From NCBI GenBank assembly GCA_963978545.1, contig OZ021732.1:49514714-49578713 (forward strand): DNA of 64,000 nt, read 5' to 3'. This stretch comes from Linyphia triangularis (Eukaryota > Arthropoda > Arachnida > Araneae > Linyphiidae). The translations under genes were made by a program, and so were the position numbers. Positions 47,170 to 53,266 of this stretch are shown one piece after another. The notes under the pieces were generated by a model. That model saw nothing but the letters and a program-made list of their open reading frames with translations, was not told the origin of the DNA and searched no databases. Each line of letters opens with the position of its first letter. Positions within the stretch are counted from its first letter, which is position 1.

Positions 47170-49579
47170 CACCCGTGTAGTCAATTACACTAAAAAGAAG
47201 GCTAAAGTTAATAATAACAACAACAACAAAAAAATTCAAAGGACTCTTATATTTAAGAAAAAAAGAGAGAGAGAGAGTCGGTGTATGGATGGTCGATGCA
47301 AACAGTATGCAAATGTACTCAAAAATATCTCTAAAAACACCAAATTTATGCTGTATAAACATTATTTGTTAAATTGTATCATTATTTTGCATCTTTCTTA
47401 TTTAAGGAAATAAACATTTTGGACTATTTCCTTTCATTTTTGCCAATTCTGTCTGCTTTTAGTATTTTCAATATCAATGTAGCAGAGGTTAATATTAACT
47501 TATTATATAATAAAATTTAATACATTGTCAAAATTAGTCAAAAGGAAAAATTTTCGGGTGTGTGTAATCAAATCCAAAGAAATTTTGTTTTTCAAAAAAT
47601 TTAAATTTTTGTTAGCTTTTTTAACATTTTCAGGCTCGTTGCGGTAAGGGCTAATATTAATTTATCGGAATGAAATTTGGCACACTGTCAAAATAGGTCA
47701 AAAGGGAATAAATGTGGGAGTAATTGTTAAAATGGGATGAAATTTCATTTTTGAACCCCCCCCCCTCCAATCTACAATGAGGCCTCCTCATTGTATGGAG
47801 GCAAAAGATGCAGTCTTGGTATGGCTGAATACAAAATGTCTAGTAAAAGATACTCCTAAAGCCAAGTTTCAAGACTGGTACATAGGTACATTCAAAGCTG
47901 AAACTTCAGAGAAGGAATAGTTGTATAAACAAATAAAAAAGTCATTTTAGATGTTACTATAAGCAAATTCAAGTAGATGATTAAAAATTGAAATGCAATA
48001 TTTTTAATTTCCTTGTTTTCTGTTTTTTTACGACTGCCCAATTTCTGATTTAAGACTGCCCAAATACAATTTACGACTGCCCAAATAGGCCACGACTGCC
48101 CGTTAGAATAGGCCCTGCACCCTGTTAGTCAAAGAATGATACAGAGGCGGTTTTCGAAGATTGCCCATGTGATTTATTAAGTCACTGCAAAAGGATAGAC
48201 AGACAGGTACTTGCTACACCGAGTGGGGTGAGAAGGGGGGGGGGGGTAATACGAAAGGTACAGCTCACCAGATAATTTCTGCGGTAACTGGAGATTGCGA
48301 TGACGGCTCCTCCAACTCCGGCGGATGTAAATGCAAGGTCTACAGGGTCTACAGGGCCAGCGGTAACCCAAAACGTCAACTCGGCGTGTAAATTAAATAA
48401 CTACACCAACCACGTAGAGACACAGGGCTAAGCGAGCCGTTGAATCAGTCCGCTTTTGTGCACATCTTGGACATGCGCCTTGCCGATGCCAATTGTATCA
48501 AAGATGCTTAGGAAACGGCAAATGCCAAGGTGAACCGGCACACGGTAAGCCGTTCAGAGATCCGGAGTAAGTGTCAGAAATTAAGCCTAGTCCGCACTCC
48601 TTCTTTCATTGTGGAAACTCAGACTTGGGGGGGGGAGAGAGAAAAAGAAGAAGACAAAACAACAACATATACTCCCTGCATCCACTTATCCCTTCGTGTC
48701 TGGAACTAGCAATTCAGTTTTGTATTATACACAAGCTATACATAGAATCGACTACCAGGTTTATTGGAGCCTACAGAATAGGATTGGTGGGGGACACCTC
48801 TGGCTATTACAAGATAAATAATCAAACAAAATTCTCACATTTAAGAACCAGAGATTTCTCGAAAGAGGGAATGGTCACCAACTGGGTGGCTAGACAATAT
48901 TGAGAAAGACTGTATTGTTATCGAGGTAAGTGGACCGGTCTAGTGCAGCAAGAGGCTGCACTGTATGGAAGAAGACAAGGGTAATTGGGACGATCCGTGC
49001 AGACAGTAAGCTGTAGGGCAAATGAAGAAGAATATGCCTTTATCAATAAATAGTTATAAACTAAAATAAAAGAAATTAAATATTTTTTCCTTAATTAAAT
49101 TTTTTGAACAAATTATTCACAACACCCGTCCTTAGCGGAAGCCTGGTGAAAGTTTTCAATGTGTCTACTTTATGTGGCGAATAAGGCGATTGTGTAGCAA
49201 TGGCCCCAAGAAATGTATAGTGCTTTTTGGATAATTGCATTTTTCTGTAATATTAAAAAGCTATATATTAGTTATAGGAAACCCTCGTGAAACACTTCTA
49301 CTTCGCTATATGTTTCTTTTTCCAGATCAAATTACTTATTAGTACAAATTACTTATTAGATAAAATTAGCAGAACTATTGACGTCATGCGATCAAGTTTC
49401 TATATAATAGTAAAGCAGTTTTGCTTGTCATTCACACGTCTTTCTTTACTTTTAAGATGCTTTGCATGCTCATGAATATTTTTTTTTTTTTTACATTTTA
49501 GTTTTTTTCCTTATAGCTTCCAGCTGATGCTGCAGAGGCTTCACTTCGGATGTTGGACATGATACTAGCAAAGAAATAA
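15543..49579 (+). CDS. SCPEP1-like: Retinoid-inducible serine carboxypeptidase-like, copy 1 (complete, 13 coding exons)
   Basis: Secreted or lysosomal serine carboxypeptidase of peptidase family S10, which removes C-terminal residues. Coding exons: 15543-15597, 16944-17077, 17734-17823, 19121-19276, 26530-26604, 28610-28720, 28815-28943, 33333-33399, 35517-35621, 37970-38032, 38676-38756, 38930-39087, 49517-49579. All introns are GT-AG and phases fit, giving 1287 nt and 428 residues (human SCPEP1 is about 450). The N terminus is a signal peptide. Recognisable blocks in order are WGY-VRKDAYMFWWLFHT, GGP, LLFLDNPVG, SESYGGKM (nucleophile Ser155), ALGDSWISP, MNGPIR, YNGQLDP (Asp349) and KAGH (His407). 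Odd: residue 67 is Ser where the family and copy 2 have Gly (GGPG). Introns hold most of the mobile elements in the window. The ATG exon is preceded by an acceptor, so a 5' UTR exon must lie upstream. Confidence 0.93.
16228..16472. mobile_element. Foldback MITE, 245 bp
   Basis: Two arms of about 85-100 bp are near-perfect reverse complements; the ends read CTATACTAAACT and AGTTTAGTATAG. The arms include CTTAACTTGACATCACTAGA and AATCCATTTT. Non-coding. It is in intron 1 of copy 1 and I found no counterpart in copy 2 intron 1. Palindromic ends and TA-containing borders suggest a Tc1/mariner-type MITE, but the superfamily is not proven. Confidence 0.8.
16944..17077 (+). CDS. Copy 1 exon 2
   Basis: 134 nt, phase 1 in, phase 0 out. 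It encodes the N-terminal core of the mature enzyme (WGYANVRKDAYMFWWLFHT, then RPLVLWIQ). Acceptor TAG at 16943, donor GTGAGT at 17078. It differs from copy 2 at 8 of 44 residues. Confidence 0.92.
17734..17823 (+). CDS. Copy 1 exon 3 (oxyanion-hole segment)
   Basis: 90 nt encoding 30 residues, starting GGPSVSGTGLGNFLEIGPFD. The two glycines of the oxyanion-hole motif are kept, but the family's Gly after Pro is Ser67. Bounded by TAG (17733) and GTAAGA (17824). Confidence 0.92.
18647..18828 (-). mobile_element. tRNA-derived SINE (S1)
   Basis: Minus-strand S1 copy with tail (GGTT repeats as read on +) at the left and tRNA head at the right. TSDs 18632-18646 and 18829-18843 are TATATTCACTCCGAT and TATATTCACTCCAAT (one mismatch). 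Inserted in intron 3 of copy 1. The open frame across it is read-through of the SINE and is not a gene. Confidence 0.9.
19121..19276 (+). CDS. Copy 1 exon 4
   Basis: 156 nt, 52 residues, phase 0/0, with LLFLDNPVGTGFSYV typical of SCPEP1. Donor is CAG|GTACAG. Identical to copy 2 at 46 of 52 residues. Confidence 0.93.
19830..20170 (+). repeat. Imperfect direct duplication, about 200-bp period
   Basis: Two blocks share TTTCAGAAGTTCAT, CAGCATGATCCT and GGATTGGTCTAGCCAA (about 19856-19930 and 20070-20143). Non-coding, in intron 4 of copy 1. Confidence 0.6.
21016..21243 (-). pseudogene. Possible hAT transposase N-terminal exon remnant
   Basis: A 75-codon frame starting MDGKKRKCLAKQAKQ, basic then Ser/Asn-rich and acidic, like the disordered start of ZMYM-type hAT transposases. 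No catalytic or dimerisation domain remains. Assignment rests on its position in the hAT and its composition. Confidence 0.3.
23060..23166 (+). repeat. 15-bp minisatellite, left arm
   Basis: Seven head-to-tail variants of a 15-mer with consensus CGGACAWSTCRYCMC, for example CGGACATCTCATCCC and CGGACAAGTCACCAC. The period is a multiple of three, so frames stay open across it; the resulting Pro/Arg/Thr-rich ORFs are by-products. Confidence 0.85.
23400..24200 (+). repeat. Tandem ~245-bp repeat, left arm
   Basis: Units start near 23400, 23650, 23885 and 24130, each with TTATTAAAATATGGAATTG, a T/C-rich tract, TAGTATCGAGAATATATA, then GGATCTAGAG and GTTTTTATTAATATCTTTAA. No coding potential. Confidence 0.85.
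24540..25450 (-). repeat. Tandem ~245-bp repeat, right arm (inverted)
   Basis: Units near 24555, 24805, 25035 and 25305 in reverse orientation (ATATTCTCGATACTAT, CTAGATC, TTAATAAAAAC). They are more diverged than the left-arm units and include an A-tract at 25270-25300. Confidence 0.85.
25636..25735 (-). repeat. 15-bp minisatellite, right arm
   Basis: About six to seven units of the same 15-mer in the opposite orientation (ACTTGTCCGGTGGCG, GATGTCCGGGGTCGA and variants). It mirrors the left-arm array and lies directly inside the right end of the inner hAT. Confidence 0.85.
26530..26604 (+). CDS. Copy 1 exon 5 (nucleophile serine)
   Basis: 75 nt encoding 25 residues with YIVSESYGGKM; the Ser in ESYGG is the S10 nucleophile. 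Acceptor CAG at 26529, donor GTAATG at 26605. It lies only about 150 bp after the 8-bp TSD that closes the outer hAT. Confidence 0.92.
26788..27573 (-). mobile_element. Truncated hAT element fragment
   Basis: The left terminus CAGGGGTCGACAACC is hAT-like, with AAAGAGCC phrases inside both ends, but no matching right TIR; the right side runs straight into repeat family A. It holds a transposase C-terminal remnant on the minus strand. Lies in intron 5 of copy 1. Confidence 0.65.
26985..27380 (-). pseudogene. hAT transposase C-terminal (dimerisation) domain remnant
   Basis: A 131-codon minus-strand frame contains LPQCYREVTKLAYGVLTIFG, then STYSCEQAF, IKSKVRSQLT and LESCLTLKTTSY. This is the conserved C terminus of SCAND3/ZBED- and FAM200-like hAT transposases (LA-LTIFGSTY-CEQ-FS...RS-LT--L). 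The catalytic core and zinc finger are missing, so it cannot act alone. Confidence 0.75.
27574..28415. repeat. Repeat family A, inverted (head-to-head) copy
   Basis: The left part (TAGGGTAATGAAAGTA ... ACGTTTTGGAACGTCC, TGTCTGTCTGTCATTGG) is the reverse complement of the right end of family A. The right part runs forwards (AGAGAACTATGTTAAAG, TGACGAAATG, AAGTTATGCTGACC). The whole therefore folds back on itself over most of its length. Directly joined to the hAT fragment at 26788-27573. Confidence 0.7.
28610..28720 (+). CDS. Copy 1 exon 6
   Basis: 111 nt encoding 37 residues with ALGDSWISPLD, a signature block of SCPEP1, and the following W-G-YYYAL. Phase 0/0. Confidence 0.93.
28815..28943 (+). 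CDS. Copy 1 exon 7
   Basis: 129 nt, 43 residues, the helical insertion region (LLDDTELAKVKALSRQIKR, then YAKALEQYTQLQNTIDK). Phase 0/0, separated from exon 6 by a 94-bp intron, the shortest in the gene. Confidence 0.92.
30199..30540 (+). repeat. Duplicated left terminus of the hAT at 29820
   Basis: Starts CATAGGCGTAACGTAAGAGG and repeats, with divergence, GGGGGTTC.AACCCCC, CTCTTTGTTG, AATCAAAAGCTATACCAAA and ATCGCGG in the same order as 29820-30185. Its first bases match the right TIR better than the outer left end does. Confidence 0.8.
30577..31342 (+). repeat. Repeat family A, copy 3
   Basis: Starts CTAGGGGAGTGGAACATGGC and ends near ATGGGTAATTGAAAATAA, with the same internal landmarks as 1345-2085. 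Contains a ~30-bp A tract and a T tract at 31205. Inserted within the hAT at 29820-31986. Confidence 0.75.
31346..31573 (+). pseudogene. Short hAT-type N-terminal ORF remnant
   Basis: Begins MSAGSKRKTQSETLFLFCKR and continues about 55 codons to a stop. A basic S-K-R-K start followed by an F-rich segment is common at the start of ZMYM-type hAT proteins. No further domain. Placed inside a hAT with a good TSD, so a transposase relic is the simplest reading. Confidence 0.4.
32000..33332. other. Intron 7 remainder, AT-rich
   Basis: Contains A/T runs (32127-32173, 32922-32938, 33172-33193). The 128-codon minus-strand frame at 32479-32865 is in AT-rich sequence, hydrophobic by composition, without recognisable motifs. 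Confidence 0.5.
33333..33399 (+). CDS. Copy 1 exon 8
   Basis: 67 nt, phase 0 in, phase 1 out; encodes YTNDADWFNVLKNEGSNDRD then CF. Corresponds to the NTDGVNFYNIL region of vertebrate SCPEP1. Confidence 0.9.
33590..34725 (+). mobile_element. Tc1/mariner-like relic, 5'-truncated
   Basis: Decayed transposase: GSVMFWG-like start (33603), then FQQDG, then W-Q/KQI, then MDCPAFSSD; the reading resumes after an insertion (33855-34254) with NLIKNVLNMLTWRV. This is the Tc1 segment around SPDLNPIEN-W. The right end GGACTGTA (34720-34727) in reverse complement is TACAGTCC, a typical Tc1/mariner ITR with TA. Stops and gaps make it non-functional. Lies in intron 8. Confidence 0.75.
33855..34254. mobile_element. 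MITE with CAGGGATGAGAGT TIRs inserted in the Tc1 relic
   Basis: 13-bp perfect TIRs (CAGGGATGAGAGT ... ACTCTCATCCCTG) bound 400 bp of T-rich non-coding DNA. The host sequence GATTG is repeated on the two sides (imperfect 6-8-bp TSD). CAGGG termini suggest hAT. The transposase frame continues on the far side. Confidence 0.75.
34387..35114 (+). repeat. Tandem duplication of the Tc1 right end, about 385-bp period
   Basis: Blocks 34387-34725 and 34772-35114 match almost base for base (CGCAAGATCGCGTATATAAAG, AATGTCAAAACTGTGTATA, AAAACATAGATAGATAT, GGACTGTA). Each ends in an ITR-like terminus, so this is a duplicated terminus and not a second complete element. Confidence 0.85.
35517..35621 (+). CDS. 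Copy 1 exon 9
   Basis: 105 nt, phase 1/1; LFDKLHELMNGPIRQKLRDI is the MNGPIR block of SCPEP1. A 34-bp A-tract lies 40 bp upstream of the acceptor. Confidence 0.92.
35770..37262 (+). mobile_element. Non-autonomous Helitron
   Basis: Starts TCTATAATAATAAAACAAGC and ends ACAGGTATTCAGCTAG, inserted between A (35769) and T (37263). TC...CTAG ends, an A^T target, no TIR and no TSD are the Helitron hallmarks; the 3' region has GAAGCGAGC-type phrases familiar from arthropod Helitrons. No Rep/helicase coding. Lies in intron 9. Confidence 0.88.
35830..36890 (+). repeat. About nine tandem ~115-bp units inside the Helitron
   Basis: Each unit has GGGCTACAG.TCTGAAATTTTCAACA, TAAGTAGTTTTGGCCTTCTAATT, GAAAAACAGAATTTTAAA and a TTAATTAATT tract. 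Divergence between units is moderate. Confidence 0.85.
37970..38032 (+). CDS. Copy 1 exon 10
   Basis: 63 nt, phase 1/1; RSPDVFYALENDFMKSVLSS matches the NVFVNMEEDFMKPVIS region of SCPEP1. Confidence 0.92.
38192..38416 (+). mobile_element. Short MITE (TGCCGTCATAAGT termini), copy 1
   Basis: Ends TGCCGTCATAAGT and ACTAATGACGGCA are inverted. Internal phrases (TTGTATAGGTTTGTATGACC, GACTAATTAGAAAGTGTCAAAATATT) are found in reverse complement at 40810-41063. Non-coding, in intron 10. Confidence 0.65.
38676..38756 (+). CDS. Copy 1 exon 11 (catalytic aspartate)
   Basis: 81 nt, phase 1/1; VDRLLTSESHIEVNIYNGQL then DP. The Asp after YNGQL is the triad Asp (residue 349). Confidence 0.93.
38930..39087 (+). 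CDS. Copy 1 exon 12 (catalytic histidine)
   Basis: 158 nt, phase 1 in, 0 out; contains LKWINRLKWSGL and ends SYKQLHFFWILKAGHY, with the triad His (residue 407). Donor GTAAGT at 39088 opens a 10.4-kb intron. Confidence 0.93.
39650..39960 (+). repeat. Interspersed repeat C, copy 1
   Basis: Shares with 48880-49130, in direct orientation, AGTGCAGC..AAGGCTGCACT, AAGCTATAGGGC, GAAGAAGAAT, AACTAAAATAAAA and ACAAATTATTC. It looks like the 3' part of a retroelement with a GAAGAA tail. The two copies flank the 7.8-kb hAT. Confidence 0.6.
40014..40195 (-). mobile_element. tRNA-derived SINE (S1)
   Basis: Full S1 copy with exact 13-bp TSD ACTAACTATTGAG (40001-40013 and 40196-40208). Antisense to the carboxypeptidase gene, in intron 12. 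Confidence 0.92.
40810..41063 (-). mobile_element. Short MITE, copy 2 (inverse to 38192-38416)
   Basis: Ends CTGCCGTCATAAGT and GCTAATGACTGCAG. Shares the TTGTATAGGTTTGTATGACC and AAAGTGTCAAAATATT blocks with the copy at 38192 in reverse. TA dinucleotides flank both sides. Confidence 0.6.
41625..42010. repeat. Large internal palindrome of the long-TIR element
   Basis: Arms of about 180 bp are reverse complements with substitutions (GGCTCTTTTTTCTACTC on the left, GAGTAGAAAAAAGAGCT on the right). The core is a perfect 24-bp inverted pair at 41776-41799 and 41818-41841 with an 18-bp loop. The phrase CTGACGCACGGGACA occurs at the outer left edge and, in inverted form, in the core. Confidence 0.85.
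42217..42760 (+). pseudogene. Decayed ORF of an uncharacterised element-encoded protein, 5' part
   Basis: The frame 42217-42453 reads IPDSKLGKSLSPQTIISVKN, then FYDDDEVSRQMPGKKDYVSV and IQKRLILGNLQEVNWLFK. The next frames contain a Cys/His stretch (GTHSVCVCIAHHNIKLM) and YNECMANIMC, so at least one frameshift separates them. This order (FY-DDEVSR-PGKKD-VSV, QKRL-L-NL, THSVCVC-H-N-KLM) is one I associate with repeated uncharacterised arthropod proteins; no function is known to me. It may be the element's transposase or an accessory protein. Confidence 0.55.
42895..43167 (+). pseudogene. Decayed ORF of the same element, C-terminal part
   Basis: A 90-codon frame starting MILLKDQVKEEVKVSFLHPK and containing ILTVPKNFILCKLE. 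It follows the previous relic within 150 bp, just before the right TIR, and looks like its C terminus. No known domain recognised. Confidence 0.45.
44259..44539. mobile_element. hAT MITE, 281 bp, with 8-bp TSD
   Basis: Perfect 15-bp TIRs CAGCGTTCGCCACTA / TAGTGGCGAACGCTG and exact TSD ATTTATGT (44251-44258, 44540-44547). GCGGGCCG phrases lie inside both ends and a (TA)n tract fills the middle. It lies in the 7.8-kb hAT, 221 bp after the long-TIR element. Confidence 0.93.
44369..44442. repeat. (TA)n microsatellite, about 37 units
   Basis: Uninterrupted AT dinucleotides inside the MITE at 44259-44539. Confidence 0.95.
44548..47780. other. Interior of the 7.8-kb hAT, no gene recognised
   Basis: Mostly AT-rich. 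A GC-richer patch at 45170-45620 (poly-A/poly-G/poly-C tracts, ORFs without motifs) and A-tracts at 45150 and 47143 are the only features. Confidence 0.45.
47785..47920 (+). pseudogene. Short coding-like relic inside the hAT
   Basis: Reads MEAKDAVLVWLNTKCLVKDT then PKAKFQDWYIGTFKAETSEK and a stop, about 43 codons. It is coding-like in composition but unidentified. Confidence 0.3.
48126..48880. other. GC-richer island in intron 12, unassigned
   Basis: About 48180-48900 is much richer in GC than the flanks, with a poly-G tract at 48234 and open frames on both strands, but I recognise no protein or RNA. It probably belongs to the retroelement-like repeat that ends at 48880-49130. Confidence 0.35.
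48880..49130 (+). repeat. Interspersed repeat C, copy 2
   Basis: Direct-orientation relative of 39650-39960 (AGTGCAGCAAGAGGCTGCACT, TAAGCTGTAGGGC, GAAGAAGAAT, ACAAATTATTC). Confidence 0.6.
49517..49579 (+). CDS. Copy 1 terminal exon 13
   Basis: Acceptor TATAG at 49516. Encodes LPADAAEASLRMLDMILAKK then TAA. It continues AGHY from exon 12 to give the AGH-xP motif of the family (AGHMVPSD in vertebrates). Confidence 0.9.
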   Translation, partial: LPADAAEASLRMLDMILAKK

Positions 49580-49766
49580 TGCACTGCTATTTTGCACTTG
49601 AATTTCTTCAGATGACACATGTGTAGCAATGGTGCTGCAATTTTGGACAATTTTCTTCAAACGTAATTTTTTTGCAACAATGCTAGATATGGCTTAGAAC
49701 CATACAAGAGCTGAAGCTGAAATCGAATGTTTTACGAGACCTATTGAAATGTAATGGTACACTTAT

Positions 49767-49772
49767 AATAAA
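49767..49772 (+). terminator. Polyadenylation signal AATAAA of copy 1
   Basis: The first AATAAA after the stop, 188 bp downstream. It precedes a SINE insertion by about 90 bp. Confidence 0.6.
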
Positions 49773-49867
49773 AATATACATAAAAATTGGTACGTTAATA
49801 CAAAACAGTGTGAATCTTTATATATTTGATTGTAAAAACATTCTATCTTATTCTTGAAGAATGCCAT

Positions 49868-50394
49868 CTTCTTCTTCTTATCAAGAACTATGGGCACTAA
49901 GGCACCTCTGCTTAAGCATTTTGTACCAACCCCATATCCCGTACAGATCGGTAGTGCGCGATACTGCACAGGATGTAAGCGCACGTTCGCAAGAGGGAGT
50001 GCACAAGTCTACCTATAGCCGCCGAAGAGTTCATTTCTACCTCTTTCGGTAGCTACCCAGTAGATGGCAGCCCTACCGACCGTATGTGGAACTTCTTAAT
50101 TTAGAGGCAATACCAAGCAGAAGATTCCACCAGAAGACTTGACTTTGCCACCTTGGCTTGACTTGGCTTGGCTACCTTGGAAGACTTGGCTTGTTCCCAT
50201 ACAAATCAATACAGAGGTATTGATTTGTATGGGAACTTGGAGGACTTTGCGACCATGACTGATTTAACGTGCTCTAATCACCATTAGCGAACACGGCCGT
50301 CTTTAGTCGGTCCCAGGCCCGAACTCGCAACCTCAGTGCTCGCAACCGTCTAGTTGCGAGAACGATAATCTCCCGACTGGGCTACGCGGCCCTT
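49868..50394 (-). mobile_element. Long tRNA-derived SINE (family S2), 527 bp
   Basis: Exact 11-bp TSD AAGAATGCCAT (49857-49867, 50395-50405). Read on the minus strand it begins GGGCCGCGTAGCCCAGTCGG (A box TAGCCCAGTCGGG). A type-II-tRNA-like stem loop follows, then a weak B box GAGTTCGGGCCT, a long body with a 20-bp inverted repeat (TTCCCATACAAATCAATAC at 50194-50240), and it ends in an AAGAAGAAG tail. The head resembles a Ser/Leu-class tRNA with a long variable arm. Confidence 0.85.
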
Positions 50395-50459
50395 AAGAAT
50401 GCCATAATATTCATTATGAAGATTATAATTTTGAATTGCCATTAAATAAGTGCTAAAAT

Positions 50460-51240
50460 TAACTGCTTTTTTGTGTTACCGTTGATAATAATATAACCCA
50501 CAAAAAAAAGTTTTTAATATAAATCCTTTATATGTATTGCCAATTTTTATGGTAAATTGGAATTTCTTGAGCTCAGATCGAGTTTTCATAGTAATCGACC
50601 ACAAAGAACTAAAGATTCATTCAGAATTATTTACTAACTTCGTTTTTACCTCCAAAACTTGATTCAATACATTGTTATCCACAAAGAGTCTATTTGCCCA
50701 ACTGGATGACGGAAAGTGAGTTAATTAGTTTTCCGAAGATTTTGCCTCATCAGTCTTAATAGGGGAAGCTTTGGCTTTCAGTCATTAAATATTTAGCATG
50801 TTTGAATTAAGCCTGGTGTATAGATAATAGAACTTGGGTAAAAGCTGATAAGTTTGACGTGGTACTAGAAACGTGTGTAAAAGCGGTATTTGCGTGACAG
50901 TCCCAAGACTATAGAATGCATTATCATCGACAACGAGTGTACCAGCAAAGTTTCAGTTCGATTGGTCGATTGTAATTAGACTAATTGGTAATTCCAAACG
51001 CTAATTGAAGAGTCTGTAAAAGCGTCCTTTTAGTGACAGTGACATCCCCAAAACTAGATTTCATGCAACGTTATCGACAACGAAACTATCTGTCAAATTT
51101 CAGTTCGATTGATAGCGGGAAGTAGGTTTATTAGTATTCCGTAAAAGTTACCATTTAGTGACAGGGATAGCCCCAAAATTTGATAGAATGTTTAGTGACG
51201 TTGCGATCCTTGGTTTAGTTATCTGACTCCATTTTAGTTT
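50460..51240 (+). repeat. Interspersed repeat family B, copy 2
   Basis: Reverse-complement relative of 1-835 with the same block order (ATAACCCACAAAAA, ATGACGGAAAGTGAG, TTTAGTGACAG, ATCGACAACGA). Related monomers continue at 51420-51520 (CAAGTTCCAGCTCGATTG). Confidence 0.7.
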
Positions 51241-52200
51241 CACATAAATTTATTAGACTTTAAGTATATAAATTCCAACGATACAAAATGCTAAGAAAAT
51301 ATTCATGGAATGAAACTATCAACAAAATTGCTCGCAAAGGAAAGTTATTGCGCTGTTGCTAAGCAACGCACGAGACCTCGTCAGATCATCTAACACTGAT
51401 GGAGTTGAAATGTTATACCAATAGCTCGCGCCGCCATAAATGCATTGCCACCAACATCGAATCTATCTGTCAAGTTCCAGCTCGATTGCATGACTGCAAG
51501 GGGGTTAATTAGGTCTCCGCAGATTTGCCCGCCATCGACATACCCAAAATAGCCATATTTTGTGATCGAGTTAATGAGAAAATCAAATAGTCAACTGCGA
51601 TCTTTAAAGATAGAAATAATAAATTCCCTCCTGTTGTAAATGACTTTGTAAAATTGAATTCGAACCAAGAGTCAATTTCTAAAACCCAAATCAATGACAA
51701 GTTATCAGATTTTTTTAGTTGCGTAATATTATTTAAATGGAGTATAAACCCACGTATGCTGTAGATTTGCAAAGGATTTACAGATCTGGTGGTGAGTATC
51801 GCAGACGAACTACGATAAACCCTTCAAAGTCCCATTGGTTTTCAAAGTGTTATAATTAATACAGTACTATGTGAAAATTGATGGACTTTTTCCAATCATT
51901 AAATAAAGGAATAAAAAATCGAAAGAATATATAATGTTTCAGTTTTTTGGCACGGAACGTCGTATATTCTAATTCTATGAAAAACTAATATGATACGTAG
52001 TTATAATATTTTTTCTTCAATGAAATTAATTCTCATTTACTATTTTTTCTATCAAATGAAAAAGAAAAAAAAAAAATCATCATTAAGAAGGACATATAAT
52101 TTTCACCAAGTACGATTTTATTCTCTCTTTGGACCAGGTCATAATGTAGCAGATGTTAAGGTTCTGTATTTTAAAAGGCATATTACGAAGATGCACATAT
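51241..52200. other. Non-coding interval
   Basis: Holds a single family-B-like monomer at 51420-51520 and otherwise AT-rich sequence. Confidence 0.45.
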
Positions 52201-52201
52201 A

Positions 52202-53266
52202 CAGTCAGAGTCAAAAGTGAACGTACACCTCCTTTTTAGAATCAAATTCCTCGAGAAAAGAGAAATATTGAATAGAATTATTGTGTCAAAGTAATCACGA
52301 TTTGAAAATCGATATCTGAAATATGTAAAAACGCCACCTACGTATTTGTAAAAAATGATACATATCTACGAGTCAAAAGTAATAGTACAGCACACATGTT
52401 CTTCTTGATTTTGTTTTAAATTGTACTCTGAGAGTTTAATAAATTAAGTTTTCTGAAAGTTTAGGTTACCTAAGATAAAACTTCAATTCATTTCATATTA
52501 TCGAAAATTATTTGAGCGCATCGCAAAGAAATTAATGAGAAAGTAGGTAAACTCATCATGCAGTTAAAAAAATAAACAAAGGTAAAACCTTGAGAGAAAA
52601 TGGAGAAAAAGTCACTTGTCAGTTCATGGTATCATCTTAAGATAGTATGTGACTGAAACTATTAAGATGAGTCCATATTCAGTGCAACCAAATAAATTAC
52701 ACAGGACATTCACTCTAAGCAACAGCTACAATAGAAAAGATATGTCTTCATTACCAGACCCATAACAACTGAATTCACCAAACAATTCCTTAGATTTTAT
52801 CCCGATCAAATATGCCTGAGTAATAAGTAAATAAAAAATTACGAAATAAAACTGTCGCAAGCAAGATATCAATTCGTAATGTTTTTGAAAACACTGTATA
52901 GAAATTCATTGAGGTAACAGAAATATAAATCAATCGGTTCATCCCAAAAGACTCAAAACAGTCATAAAGGTACGCGGTGAGACAAACAAATATTTATTAT
53001 TGAATTGTAAGTTGACAAGTTTGCCAAAGTTAAAAATATTTTCGCTATACGATGACTTTTGCTTTATTATTTTTCTCTTTGATAAAACAATTGTTTAAAA
53101 ATGTATATATAATTCATATTTGTGCAAAATATTTTAAGTAATATTGACCTTTGGAGATATATAATTATTTTATATAAAAATTATCTTTTTACCTACCCAC
53201 TAAGTATACATTTGAAAACTAAATTTTTGAAATGTAAAGGTGTACGTTCCCTTTTGACACAGACTG
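52202..53266. mobile_element. Tc1/mariner-like element, 1.07 kb, coding decayed
   Basis: Ends CAGTCAGAGTCAAAAGTGAA and, in reverse complement, CAGTCTGTGTCAAAAGGGAA, followed on both sides by ACGTACACCT; TA duplications at 52200-52201 and 53267-53268. The interior has no intact transposase. Confidence 0.85.

Larger units (their letters stand above)
40301..48117. mobile_element. hAT-like element, 7.8 kb, with 8-bp TSD
   Basis: Termini CAAGGCCTATTCTAA and, in reverse complement, CAGGGCCTATTCTAA; exact TSD CACCCTGT (40293-40300 and 48118-48125). Subterminal ACGACTGCC motifs are once at the left and four times at the right. It holds at least three other insertions (40810-41063, 41137-44037, 44259-44539). 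Little recognisable transposase remains; 47785-47919 may be coding relic. It accounts for three quarters of intron 12. Confidence 0.9.
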
